Positions 25,752 through 34,856 of a DNA stretch of 64,000 nt are shown one piece after another. Within the stretch, counting starts at the first letter, position 1. Each line of letters opens with the position of its first letter. A model generated the notes under the pieces. That model had not been told where the DNA came from. It ran no database searches and saw only the letters and a program-made list of their open reading frames with translations. The translations under genes were made by a program, and so were the position numbers. The stretch is from the NCBI RefSeq assembly GCF_003203515.1, contig NZ_BGNG01000012.1, positions 54,770-118,769 on the forward strand, read 5' to 3'. The stretch is from Glaciecola sp. KUL10 (lineage in GTDB: Bacteria; Pseudomonadota; Gammaproteobacteria; Enterobacterales; Alteromonadaceae).

Positions 25752-28652
25752 CTACATACGGTACTTCAAGCCAAGGAAGTAGCGAGTGCCAGAATACTCA
25801 ATTCTATTAAACGCACCACGTGCAACACGTTGCTCAACGTAAGGTTCGTTAGTTATATTGATTACCTGGAACCGCCCCGTCCAGTTTTTCGTGATTTTAT
25901 AAGACAAATCAAAATCAAGAGAAGACTGGTCATCTACATAGCGATTTGTTTGCGCTAGGCTTGGACCAAACGGCTTTAAGTACTCCGAACGAAACTTGTA
26001 TGACAAACGCGCTGATACTTTATCATTTTCCCAATACACCTGAGAGCTGAGTGTATTGTCAGATAAGCCTGCTATATTGGCGGGTACAATTTGATCCCGC
26101 ACCTCATCGGTGATAGAACCACCAACCTCTGGTGTTTTAAAATCAGAGTCAGCGTGATTATAATTTATCACCAGACCCAAGCCGTCAAAGGGTGCTGGCA
26201 ACGAACTAAATCGATGTTGAGCAGTTAACTCAAGGCCTTTGATACTGGATGATTCATCCAAAATCGTGGGTCTACCATCTACTTCCACCTGATAAGTTTG
26301 ACCATCTACAATGATATTTTCGACTTCACTTTGTGAATCAAAACGCGCATCAAATGACTTGTGATAAATCGCTGCTGACAGCAAGGTATCAGCGCCCATA
26401 AAGTAATTTAAACTTAGGTCAAGGTTGTTTGACTCCAATGCTTCTAAGAAAGGATTACCTCGAGCTCTCACATTATCTTCTAAGGCTTCAACCACCGACG
26501 TAAATTCATCACTTGAGTCCACCCCACCAATTTCACGCCCTGCACCAAAGAACCACATATCAGGTCTAGACAATGCTGAATATGCAGCAAATCGCAGTTG
26601 TAAGTCATCAGTCAAACCGACGCTTAGATTTAAGCTAGGTAATGTATTACTAAAGTCATTGTTAATGACATTTCGTTCGGTATCCGAGTTTTCATTAAAC
26701 AGGATATTGCCTTCAGGATCGGTCTGTACGGAATATGAATTGCGTGTACCAATAGATTCAATGTCGGTCATCACATGGCGAATCCCAAAGTTACCATCTA
26801 CCGGAATATCCCCCCATTCCGTTGAAAACGATAGCATCGCATAGAGCGAAGTCACATCTTCGCTTAGTACCACATCACCCGATGAAGGACTGCTAGGGTC
26901 GACAGATAAGTCGTTATCACCCACTAGCACGTTATAAGCGCACTGAGTATCGTAAGTCGCCCATTGAGACACTGGCGAATTTGCGTCTTCACCATAGTCT
27001 TTTTGTGGCCAATCAATCGCACAATTCGCACCCACTTGTGCTAGTTTATCATCACGCTCACCACTTGGTGTCGCTAGCGAACGGCGCTCTTCTTGAAAGT
27101 TATCGTGGTCGTGGTTTGAGCGATAGACTCCCACTTTAACGCTGTTAAATACATCGCTTTCAAGCAAATAGTCAAAGTCTAAACGATAAGCAGTAATGTT
27201 ATCTGAAATGTCAAAACGATAGTTTCTTGCTTCGCTATTGGCATCAAAAAAGGTCAAATCTTGAATGCTATTTGTCCAATCAAAAGAAGAGCCTTGTGGA
27301 TCGTCAAAGTTAGTATAAACATTGGTGACATTTAGAAAGTTGTCGCTGCCTGCATTTGAAACGTCGTAATAAAAACGGTCACTTCTAAAGCGGGTATACG
27401 TGCGAGTTTGATAGCGTTCAGTGTCAGAATATGAAGCATCAAAATTGACATTGAGTTTGTCTGTCGCGTTCCAATCAACATTCACGCCAAAACCTTTATA
27501 ATCCTCATTACGGACGCGATATTCTCCATATGAGCTAATTCTTGAGTTACCACTATATGACTCAAGCGCACCAGCATCATTAGCCTGCCAATTTGCGATG
27601 CGACGACGACCATCATCGAAAAGCAAGTCATGTCTATCTTCAAAGTAATTTCGGCTTGAACTTTCAGCATCAATATTGATGTCGAGGTCTGAGTTAGGTT
27701 GATATTGAAGCGCAAAGATCATGGCATCTCTGTCTTCTTCAGATTTCATTTGGCGATAAAAAAATGAATTGGGTATAAAGTAATAAGGCCCGTCCTCTGC
27801 ATTTCCGCCATTTGCAGCGGCATTGGAATCACTAAAGCTACAATTGCTGCCGCCGTCGAGCGCAAAATCGGAGTTACAATTTCGCAGTGTAGAGCTTGTA
27901 TTATAGCTCTCTTCAGGAGCTGAAACATCAGCGCCGGCATAACCTATAGCAAAGCCAAGTTTTCCACCACTGTCTAAATCAAAGCTATTTGTATAGGAGA
28001 ATGATGGTCGATAACCTATACCATCTTCGCCGTTTTGCCTTGCGTGATACGGATTGTAATTTACGCGCATTTCAGCCTGAAAGCGCTCTTTTCCATAATC
28101 AATTGGTTTGATTGTTTTTAGATCAACTGTACCCGATACCCCACCTTCGACAAGGTCAGCTTGTTGTGCTTTGTAAACAACAACCCCGTTGACAAGCTCG
28201 GATGGAAACTGACTAAAGGCAACTGAACGATTACCACTGCCTGAAGATATGGCGCGACCATTAACCGTAGAAAGACCTAAAAATGGCCCTAAACCACGAA
28301 TTGAAATTTCGCTTGCGTTGCCTTTGAAGCGATCACCTGCAACCCCCGTTATCCGCTCTAGTGTTTCAGCAACTGACAAGTCAGGCAAAGCCCCAATGTC
28401 CGCAGACGATAAAGCATCTACGATAGTGCTCGCATTGCGTTTCTCTGCAATTGCATTTCTGTAAGATTCAGCGATGCCTGTGACTTCAATTACCTCAAAG
28501 CTTTCTTCAACTTTTTTGTCGCTTGCAGTTGTGTCGCTCTGTTCTTGCGCGAATGCATTCAAGCTGATCAGTGCCATGGATGCACTAACCGTTGCGGCTA
28601 TTAAACTTTGTTTAAAGGTTTGTCTAACGGTATGTGTAGGTCTTACTTGCAT
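25752..28652 (-). CDS. TonB-dependent receptor, Caulobacter type, for oligosaccharides
   Basis: An outer-membrane gated beta-barrel of about 966 residues that would import oligosaccharides with TonB-ExbBD energy. I start at ATG 28652 (MQVRPTHTVRQ) because GGAG lies 7 bases upstream and a signal peptide follows, ending NAFA-Q; the frame also opens 14 codons earlier at a TTG without a good site. The plug begins with the TonB-box-like EVIEVTG, then ALPDLSVAETLERITGV and EISIRGLGPF. The C terminus ends YFLGLKYRM with the terminal aromatic-rich strand. Position and operator sites tie it to the uronate locus; a glucuronic-acid oligosaccharide is the likely cargo. Confidence 0.93.
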   Translation of the reverse strand: MQVRPTHTVRQTFKQSLIAATVSASMALISLNAFAQEQSDTTASDKKVEESFEVIEVTGIAESYRNAIAEKRNASTIVDALSSADIGALPDLSVAETLERITGVAGDRFKGNASEISIRGLGPFLGLSTVNGRAISSGSGNRSVAFSQFPSELVNGVVVYKAQQADLVEGGVSGTVDLKTIKPIDYGKERFQAEMRVNYNPYHARQNGEDGIGYRPSFSYTNSFDLDSGGKLGFAIGYAGADVSAPEESYNTSSTLRNCNSDFALDGGSNCSFSDSNAAANGGNAEDGPYYFIPNSFFYRQMKSEEDRDAMIFALQYQPNSDLDINIDAESSSRNYFEDRHDLLFDDGRRRIANWQANDAGALESYSGNSRISSYGEYRVRNEDYKGFGVNVDWNATDKLNVNFDASYSDTERYQTRTYTRFRSDRFYYDVSNAGSDNFLNVTNVYTNFDDPQGSSFDWTNSIQDLTFFDANSEARNYRFDISDNITAYRLDFDYLLESDVFNSVKVGVYRSNHDHDNFQEERRSLATPSGERDDKLAQVGANCAIDWPQKDYGEDANSPVSQWATYDTQCAYNVLVGDNDLSVDPSSPSSGDVVLSEDVTSLYAMLSFSTEWGDIPVDGNFGIRHVMTDIESIGTRNSYSVQTDPEGNILFNENSDTERNVINNDFSNTLPSLNLSVGLTDDLQLRFAAYSALSRPDMWFFGAGREIGGVDSSDEFTSVVEALEDNVRARGNPFLEALESNNLDLSLNYFMGADTLLSAAIYHKSFDARFDSQSEVENIIVDGQTYQVEVDGRPTILDESSSIKGLELTAQHRFSSLPAPFDGLGLVINYNHADSDFKTPEVGGSITDEVRDQIVPANIAGLSDNTLSSQVYWENDKVSARLSYKFRSEYLKPFGPSLAQTNRYVDDQSSLDFDLSYKITKNWTGRFQVINITNEPYVEQRVARGAFNRIEYSGTRYFLGLKYRM

Positions 28653-28735
28653 GTGATGCTCCGGGCTATGTGCCTCATTTGGTCTTATTAACAAATCCTT
28701 TACATAGATTCCGCAAGAACGGTCATATTGTCAAG

Positions 28736-28746
28736 TGGTCATGCCA
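28736..28746 (+). promoter_or_regulatory. Putative UxuR-like operator, site 1
   Basis: TGGTCATGCCA fits the FadR-subfamily pattern TGGT-N3-RCCA. It is 84 bases upstream of the TonB receptor start and, on the minus strand, lies just before TTGACA. The same 11-mer occurs at 28954. Confidence 0.55.
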
Positions 28747-28782
28747 ATTATTTTAAGTGACTTTGACAGAAAACACCAAGAA

Positions 28783-28809
28783 AATGTTTTAAAATAAATC
28801 TAAAACATT
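28783..28809. repeat. Inverted repeat in the divergent promoter region
   Basis: AATGTTTTA (28783-28791) and TAAAACATT (28801-28809) are perfect inverted copies around a 9-base AT-rich centre. The symmetry is suitable for a dimeric regulator other than the GntR protein, or a cruciform; it is not followed by a T tract matching either gene end. Confidence 0.4.
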
Positions 28810-28953
28810 GTTTTTTATAAGTATTAAATATTTAAAATATCTTTTTAAATAAATTGAGAATTGTGAGGAAAATATATGTTTAATAAATTTTGTTAGCCAA
28901 ATGTAAATATATTCTCTTGCTTTTCGATAAATTTGATTGCAAACTACAAAAAT

Positions 28954-28964
28954 TGGTCATGCCA
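28954..28964 (+). promoter_or_regulatory. Putative UxuR-like operator, site 2
   Basis: An exact second copy of TGGTCATGCCA, preceded by AAT. It is 170 bases upstream of the lyase gene start, so it probably serves the plus-strand transcript. Confidence 0.55.
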
Positions 28965-29133
28965 CATTACCGGATATTACATGTTATTTATTTCGCATTG
29001 GCTTAAAGCATAAATACGTAAAACTGAAAACGAGCATTTGAAAATGAAAGAACAACGAAAGCATAGCAAAGACGCACTATTTTCGGTGTTTACCAAAACC
29101 CTTAAACTTGATTCACTGAAATAGGCACTAGCA

Positions 29134-30483
29134 ATGTATTCAATTTTAACAAGGACGTTTTTTATTCTGCTTTTAAGCCTGTCAGTCACCTTGACTGTAT
29201 CAGCTGATGAACAACGACTTGATAAACTCTTGTTGTTGGATGCAGATGCACTAGCAAATGCAAAGTTCAATTTATATACGAAAAACTCGAGTAACCTTTT
29301 TGCTGTACAACTCTTTTCTAAAGCTGAAGCTTATGCAGGTTCACCGCCCTTAAGTGTGACACAAAATCAGTCGCTACCCGAAAGCGGAAACTTACGCGAC
29401 TACTTTACAATTGGGCCTTATTGGTGGCCAGATGCATCGAAACGCGACGGCTTACCTTGGATAAACAAGGATGGTCAAGTTAATCACCGTGTTCGGGGGC
29501 CAAACTCTGACTCAAAGCTGTTTGATAACCTAGCTGAACGCTTAAAGGTACTATCCCTTGCTTACTATTTTTCTGGCAACAGTAAGTACTCCAAATCAGT
29601 AGAGCGTCATTTGCAAGCTTGGTTTCTTGACAACGATTTAGGCATGACACCACATATGTCATTTGCACAGGCAGTGCCCGGAAAATCAAATGGCAGAGGC
29701 ATCGGCATCATCGAAATAAGAAAAATACTCGGCGTGCTTGATGCAATTACACTTACCTCACCAGCATTGAATCAAAAAACCAAAGACAATTTAGACACGT
29801 GGTTTAGCGTCTTTTTAGGTTGGTTAATCGAAAGTAAAAACGGTCAAGATGAGGCTAAAAAACGCAATAACCACGGCACATTTTATGATGCGACATTGAT
29901 CGGTTTGGCTTCATATTTAGACATGCCAGAACTAGCTATTCAACTCATGACAAACTCAAGAAAGCGCGTATTTACGCAAATTGATGAGCAAGGAAAACAA
30001 GCACACGAATTAGCGCGCACCAAACCTTTTCATTATAGTGTCTTTAACCTTTATGCGTTTAGTACGATAGTGAACATGGCGCAACGATTAGAAACGTCAC
30101 TTTTCTCTGAGGGCAGTAGAGAGGCAATTCGTCTAATTAGCGCTCATAATTACTTGTACAACAATTTAAATACTTCGACGATTTGGCCGGGTGAACAAGA
30201 AAAACGTTTACCAGTAGAGCGTTTAATTGCTACAAGCACATTGCTTCAGCAAGTTTACACAGACATAAAAATACCGCCTTTTAATGATGAGCTCTTAGCC
30301 AATCATAAAGAAGCACAAAAAGAACGGATACGTTGCAGTTTATTAAGTAAAGGGCGTATCACTGACGACTCACAACAAATACAAAGCCAATATCTGGTAA
30401 TGCTAGATCAACGCAAGCTCTCAGACTCGCTGGCACTAAGAGAACGTCTATCAATTTATAAACCTTGTAAAATATTACAGTAG
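29134..30483 (+). CDS. Alginate_lyase-domain polysaccharide lyase (PL38-like, probable glucuronan lyase)
   Basis: A 449-residue exported protein with a signal peptide (cleavage after VSA-D, about residue 24) and an (alpha/alpha) toroid lyase domain. Diagnostic segments are YFTIGPYWWPD (residues 90-100), TPHMSFAQAVPG, and RNNHGTFYD (244-252), where N246, H247 and Y251 would be the catalytic set. The NNHG-T-F/W-YD form is what I associate with family PL38, reported as glucuronan lyases; PL5 alginate lyases have a related but different motif. It heads an operon with the GH2 gene 9 bases downstream. The product would be an unsaturated uronic acid, consistent with kduI and kduD nearby. Substrate is inference. 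Confidence 0.8.
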   Translation: MYSILTRTFFILLLSLSVTLTVSADEQRLDKLLLLDADALANAKFNLYTKNSSNLFAVQLFSKAEAYAGSPPLSVTQNQSLPESGNLRDYFTIGPYWWPDASKRDGLPWINKDGQVNHRVRGPNSDSKLFDNLAERLKVLSLAYYFSGNSKYSKSVERHLQAWFLDNDLGMTPHMSFAQAVPGKSNGRGIGIIEIRKILGVLDAITLTSPALNQKTKDNLDTWFSVFLGWLIESKNGQDEAKKRNNHGTFYDATLIGLASYLDMPELAIQLMTNSRKRVFTQIDEQGKQAHELARTKPFHYSVFNLYAFSTIVNMAQRLETSLFSEGSREAIRLISAHNYLYNNLNTSTIWPGEQEKRLPVERLIATSTLLQQVYTDIKIPPFNDELLANHKEAQKERIRCSLLSKGRITDDSQQIQSQYLVMLDQRKLSDSLALRERLSIYKPCKILQ

Positions 30484-30492
30484 GAAGTCATC

Positions 30493-33060
30493 ATGCTAAA
30501 GCGATTAAAACCGTCATGCTTAACGAAAAACCAACATAACAATTGTGGATTCCTTGTCCGCTTTATTCTTTTGTTGTCAATATTGAGTACCGCATCACAT
30601 GTGCAATCCCACTCTCATTCCAACAAAGGTACTAGTGGCCTAATAAGCCTGACAAAGCATGCAACGAAACAACATAGCATTAATGACAACTGGGGCTACT
30701 TTGAAAACAATGCAAGTTCAGTTAAAGAGCTTAATCAACGGCTTAGTTCTTCCAAGTATGGCGCCTGGGTATCGTTAAACCTGCCTCATACTTGGAATGC
30801 GTTTGACACAGTTGATCAAACCCCTGGCTATCGGAGAAGCGCGAGTTGGTATAGCCGTGAAATCGACAGCAGTGAAATCAATCAAAGTGGGCGCACTATT
30901 TTATATTTCGAAGGTGCTAACTACGAAACACAAGTGTATCTAAACAACCGCTTAGTCGGAGAACACATCGGCGGCTACATCGGCTTTCGTTTCGATATCA
31001 CTGACTTTCTAAACAAAGAGCAGCAAGCTGTTAATCGCTTATTGGTAAGAGTATCTAATCACTATAACCCTAACCTAATTCCTTCTCAAAAATCCGACTT
31101 TTTCTTATTTGGTGGCATTACACGTGATGTTTGGTTAGAACATACGCCAAACACTTACATTACGCGCACGGCTGTCACGACACCTCGCGTGAGTAAAACG
31201 AGCGCAAGCACCCTCGCCAGTGTTAACATCCTTGCAGACAAAAAAGCCAAAGCCACATTAATCACCGAAATCATCGATGCACAAGGCAAAACAGTTGCCA
31301 AAACAAGCAAAAGCTTGCGTTTAAGCAAGGGTGATAACAATGCCGAGCTCAACTTGCCCGACATAAGCCAGCCTACATTGTGGTCGCCCGATTCACCAAA
31401 CCTTTATCACCTTAATGTACAACTCAAGATAGATAATCAACTAACGCATAGTGATTCAGAACGCTTTGGTTATCGTTGGTTTGAAATGCGCCCACACCAA
31501 GGCTTCTTTCTCAATGGAGAGCGAGTGTTAATTCGCGGCACACACAGGCATGAAGAGCATGCAGGAGTTGGCGCAGCCGTTTCTAACGAACAGCATAGAA
31601 TTGATATGCAGATGATCAAAGACATGGGCGCAAACTTTGTTCGCTTAGGTCACTACCCGCAAGATCCCGAAGTGTATAAAGCCGCTGACGAATTGGGTTT
31701 ATTAATATGGGATGAACTTCCTTGGTGCCGTGGTGGTAAAGGCGGTGAAGAATGGGAGCGCAATACCGAGCACCAATTGCAAGCGATGATCACGCAAAAT
31801 TACAATCATCCAAGTATCATTTTTTGGTCTTTGGGCAATGAAATGTATTGGGAAGAAGACTTTGTGGGCGGTGGTGCAGATGAAGTCATTAATCCCTATC
31901 TCACCAAACTCAACGATATGACAAAAGCGCTTGATCCACACAGGCTCACCACTATCCGCAAATACTATCCGGGTTGGGACATCGTGGATGCATTTTCACC
32001 CAGTATTTGGGCTGGTTGGTACGGCGGTTCATACAACCAGTACGAAGAAGCACTGACTAAAGCAATGAAACAATACCCTGCGTTTTTGCACATGGAATAC
32101 GGCGGTTCGAGTCACGTAGGCCGTCATACCGAAACACCAGTAACCGAAGCTGGTTTGCGTGGTGCCCAAGTATCAGTTGAAGAAGCAGTCAATCAAGCGG
32201 TAGTGCGCAGCGTGGCAAAAGACACCGATTGGAATGAAAGCTATATCGTTGACCTATTCGATTGGCACTTAAACGTTTCCGAAAGCCTGCCTAACTTTGC
32301 AGGAAACGCGCAATGGGCATTTAAAGACTTCGGTACACCACTGCGCCCAGAAAATCCATTGCCTTACATGAATCAAAAAGGCTTGGTCGACCGCGAAGGT
32401 AACAAAAAAGATGCCTACTACGTATTCGCCAGCTACTGGAAAAAAGAACCTTTCTGTTGGATCGAATCAGACACGTGGACACATAGAAATGGCCCTAATG
32501 AAGGCCGCGACGTAACTGTATTCTGTAACACTCAAGAAGCAGAGTTGTTTTTGAACGGAGAGTCATTAGGTAAAAAAACCAAGCAAAAAGGCGTTGTGCC
32601 AGCGGGCGGTTTGGTTTGGCAAGTTCCGTTTAATGAAGGTTTAAATGAACTAGACGTTAACGGTTTCATTGACAACAAAAAAGTCGCTGAAGATGCGCGC
32701 GAAATCACTTATTTGGTCGGCAAACACGGTAAGTTCGACCACATCAAACTTACGGCCAAAGCGTTGGGCAATAATCGTTATTTAATCGAAGCTGAGGCAC
32801 GTGATAAAAAAGGTAATCGTGTATTGAGCTACCAAGAAAGAGTCAATTTTTTCAATATTGGCGATGAAGGTCAGTTACGTGAAAACTATGGCACTCCTAC
32901 TAAAAGCAGCACGATTGAAATGGGCAGTGGCTATGCAGCGATTGAATTTATTGCAGGAGATAAGCCAAGTACGATTGAATTTAGAACACAAAATATAAAA
33001 GGTGTGTATGTTGAAGTGCCAGCCGCCAGTGGAAACACTGCGCGATCGATGGGGCATTAG
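30493..33060 (+). CDS. Glycoside hydrolase family 2 protein (beta-glucuronidase or beta-galactosidase type)
   Basis: An 855-residue enzyme with a signal sequence after a long N-terminal extension (hydrophobic core at about residues 19-38). It has the GH2 sugar-binding domain, the Ig-like domain and the TIM barrel. The acid/base is E450 (FWSLGNEM) and the nucleophile E535 (FLHMEYGG). The RGTHRHEEHAG and RLGHYPQDPE blocks are typical of the family. AGGAAG is correctly spaced before ATG. The lyase gene is 9 bases upstream, so it likely removes a non-reducing sugar from lyase products. The sequence does not tell glucuronidase from galactosidase; uronate context favours the former. Confidence 0.88.
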   Translation: MLKRLKPSCLTKNQHNNCGFLVRFILLLSILSTASHVQSHSHSNKGTSGLISLTKHATKQHSINDNWGYFENNASSVKELNQRLSSSKYGAWVSLNLPHTWNAFDTVDQTPGYRRSASWYSREIDSSEINQSGRTILYFEGANYETQVYLNNRLVGEHIGGYIGFRFDITDFLNKEQQAVNRLLVRVSNHYNPNLIPSQKSDFFLFGGITRDVWLEHTPNTYITRTAVTTPRVSKTSASTLASVNILADKKAKATLITEIIDAQGKTVAKTSKSLRLSKGDNNAELNLPDISQPTLWSPDSPNLYHLNVQLKIDNQLTHSDSERFGYRWFEMRPHQGFFLNGERVLIRGTHRHEEHAGVGAAVSNEQHRIDMQMIKDMGANFVRLGHYPQDPEVYKAADELGLLIWDELPWCRGGKGGEEWERNTEHQLQAMITQNYNHPSIIFWSLGNEMYWEEDFVGGGADEVINPYLTKLNDMTKALDPHRLTTIRKYYPGWDIVDAFSPSIWAGWYGGSYNQYEEALTKAMKQYPAFLHMEYGGSSHVGRHTETPVTEAGLRGAQVSVEEAVNQAVVRSVAKDTDWNESYIVDLFDWHLNVSESLPNFAGNAQWAFKDFGTPLRPENPLPYMNQKGLVDREGNKKDAYYVFASYWKKEPFCWIESDTWTHRNGPNEGRDVTVFCNTQEAELFLNGESLGKKTKQKGVVPAGGLVWQVPFNEGLNELDVNGFIDNKKVAEDAREITYLVGKHGKFDHIKLTAKALGNNRYLIEAEARDKKGNRVLSYQERVNFFNIGDEGQLRENYGTPTKSSTIEMGSGYAAIEFIAGDKPSTIEFRTQNIKGVYVEVPAASGNTARSMGH

Positions 33061-33220
33061 CATGGCAGGCGTCCACTGCAAAGCATCGCTAAATTGCCTG
33101 TTCACCGCTATTGGCTGCCACTGGTTATGGAGTAGTAGATGCAAGTTAACATAAGGTTTTCAGTTAAAGAAACGTTTACTGAAATAAGTTAATACGATCA
33201 ATCAAAGAAATGGATAAACC
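33061..33220. promoter_or_regulatory. Gap between GH2 gene and kduI, possible second promoter
   Basis: 160 bases. A palindromic AAACGTTT at about 33168-33177 lies within a TCAGT...ACTGA frame about 50 bases before kduI, which could be an operator. No TGGT-N3-RCCA site is present, so kduI may be read through from the lyase promoter or controlled by another regulator. Confidence 0.3.
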
Positions 33221-34051
33221 ATGCAAATAAGACATTCAACCAACCCGAAAGATGCAAAACACTACGATACGTCGCGCCTGCGTGAGGAATACCTAATTGA
33301 AACACTCATGGTAAACGATGAAATCACATTAATTTATTCACAAATTGATCGTGTAATTACCGGCGGCGCAGTGCCAAAAACAAAAGCGCTAACCCTATCA
33401 GCAGGCGACGCATTGCGTGCAAGTTCATTCTTACAACGCCGTGAACTAGGGATCATAAATGTTGGTGGAACAGGTACTGTAACCGTAGGTGAGCAAACAT
33501 ATCGCTTGGACCGACTAGACTGTCTATACATTGGGCGAGGCAAACCTGATCCAGCATTTAGTAGCGATGATGCAGCTAATCCCGCGCTTTTTTATATGGT
33601 GTCAACACCAGCTCACACCGAATATCCGACAAGTAAAAGTACTCAAAACGATGCTAATCCCATCCATTTAGGCGCATTAGAAACCAGTAACAAACGCACA
33701 ATTTATCAGTACATACACGAAAAAGGCGTTCAAAGTTGCCAACTTGTCATGGGACTCACCATCCTAGATATAGGCAGCGTCTGGAATACCTTCCCGGCGC
33801 ACACGCATGATCGTCGAATGGAAGTCTACTTTTATTTCAACTTAGAAGAAAATGATCGCGTCATGCACTTGATGGGTGAACCCCATGAAACACGCCATAT
33901 CGTTGTCAAAAACCATCAAGCGGTATTATCTCCAAGCTGGTCCATACACAGTGGAGCTGGTACACGTAACTATGGATTTATATGGGCGATGGCGGGAGAA
34001 AACCAAGCTTTTGACGACATGGATGCAATCGATTTAGACCACTTTAAATAA
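33221..34051 (+). CDS. kduI: 5-keto-4-deoxyuronate isomerase KduI
   Basis: KduI converts 5-keto-4-deoxyuronate (4-deoxy-L-threo-5-hexosulose uronate), which forms from the unsaturated uronate released by lyases, into 3-deoxy-D-glycero-2,5-hexodiulosonate. The 276-residue protein matches the E. coli length (278). The cupin zinc ligands are H194, H196, E201 (AHTHDRRMEVYFYF) and H243 (SIHSG), close to E. coli H196, H198, E203 and H245. kduD follows after 13 bases. Together they show that a lyase feeds this pathway. Confidence 0.96.
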   Translation: MQIRHSTNPKDAKHYDTSRLREEYLIETLMVNDEITLIYSQIDRVITGGAVPKTKALTLSAGDALRASSFLQRRELGIINVGGTGTVTVGEQTYRLDRLDCLYIGRGKPDPAFSSDDAANPALFYMVSTPAHTEYPTSKSTQNDANPIHLGALETSNKRTIYQYIHEKGVQSCQLVMGLTILDIGSVWNTFPAHTHDRRMEVYFYFNLEENDRVMHLMGEPHETRHIVVKNHQAVLSPSWSIHSGAGTRNYGFIWAMAGENQAFDDMDAIDLDHFK

Positions 34052-34064
34052 ACGCGAGAATTAT

Positions 34065-34856
34065 ATGACAACATCTCTTTTTGATTTACACGGAAAAGTA
34101 GCCTTAGTGACGGGTGGCTATAAAGGTCTAGGCTTAGCTATGGCAACAGGTTTGGGAGAGGCTGGTGCTAAAATACTGCTTAACGGTCGCAAAGAAAACG
34201 CGGTCAATAAAGCCTGTGAAGCCCTAAATGCCAAAGGAGTTGATGCGTGTGCTGCGATTTTCGATGTTACTGATTATGATAACTTGCAAGCCTGTATTGA
34301 TGAATTAGTGATGACTCATGGTGGTATAGATATCTTGATAAACAATGCGGGCATCATTGCAAGGGAGCCACTGAAAAGTATGCCGGTTAATGAATTCCAA
34401 CGCATAGTAGATACTGATTTAACCGCGCCATTTGCAGTCGCACAGGCAGTGTACCGCCATATGAAAGTCCAAGGACATGGCAAAATTATCAATATCTGTT
34501 CGATGATGAGCGAATTGGGACGGGACGGCGTTGGGGCCTACGCAGCTGCAAAAGGCGGTCTTAAAATGCTCACTCGAAACTTAGCAACTGAATGGGCCAG
34601 AGATGGTATTCAAGTCAACGGTATCGGCCCTGGTTATTTCGCTACTGATATTACAGCTCCTATAAGAGTTGACGGACACCCATTCAATGAATTTATTATT
34701 AATCGCACGCCTACAGGAAGATGGGGAGATCCAAGTGAACTCAAAGGAACTGCCGTTTTTCTCGCGTCTAAGGCATCCGATTTTGTAAACGGCCAAGTTG
34801 TGTATGTCGACGGTGGAATTTTGGCAACAATAGGAAAGCCAAGCAATGAAGTTTAG
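34065..34856 (+). CDS. kduD: 2-deoxy-D-gluconate 3-dehydrogenase / 2,5-diketo-3-deoxygluconate reductase KduD
   Basis: A short-chain dehydrogenase that reduces the KduI product to 2-keto-3-deoxygluconate. The 263-residue protein has the cofactor motif TGGYKGLG (residues 16-23), NNAG (93-96) and the catalytic S146, Y159, K163 (YAAAKGG). The block RTPTGRWGDPSELKGTAVFL is typical of the KduD/gluconate-dehydrogenase branch. Location directly after kduI supports the specific call. Its last 11 bases overlap the next gene. Confidence 0.93.
   Translation: MTTSLFDLHGKVALVTGGYKGLGLAMATGLGEAGAKILLNGRKENAVNKACEALNAKGVDACAAIFDVTDYDNLQACIDELVMTHGGIDILINNAGIIAREPLKSMPVNEFQRIVDTDLTAPFAVAQAVYRHMKVQGHGKIINICSMMSELGRDGVGAYAAAKGGLKMLTRNLATEWARDGIQVNGIGPGYFATDITAPIRVDGHPFNEFIINRTPTGRWGDPSELKGTAVFLASKASDFVNGQVVYVDGGILATIGKPSNEV

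Larger units (their letters stand above)
28653..29133. promoter_or_regulatory. Divergent promoter region of the TonB receptor and lyase genes
   Basis: This 480-base AT-rich stretch separates the minus-strand TonB receptor from the plus-strand lyase gene. It contains two identical TGGTCATGCCA sites and a 9-base inverted repeat between them. On the minus strand TTGACA follows directly after the first site, so that operator adjoins a probable -35 of the receptor promoter. Confidence 0.6.

Noticed and set aside
29640..29654. GGCATGACACCA inside the lyase gene as a fifth uronate operator
   Set aside because: It is within coding sequence and lacks the correct spacing of the two halves.
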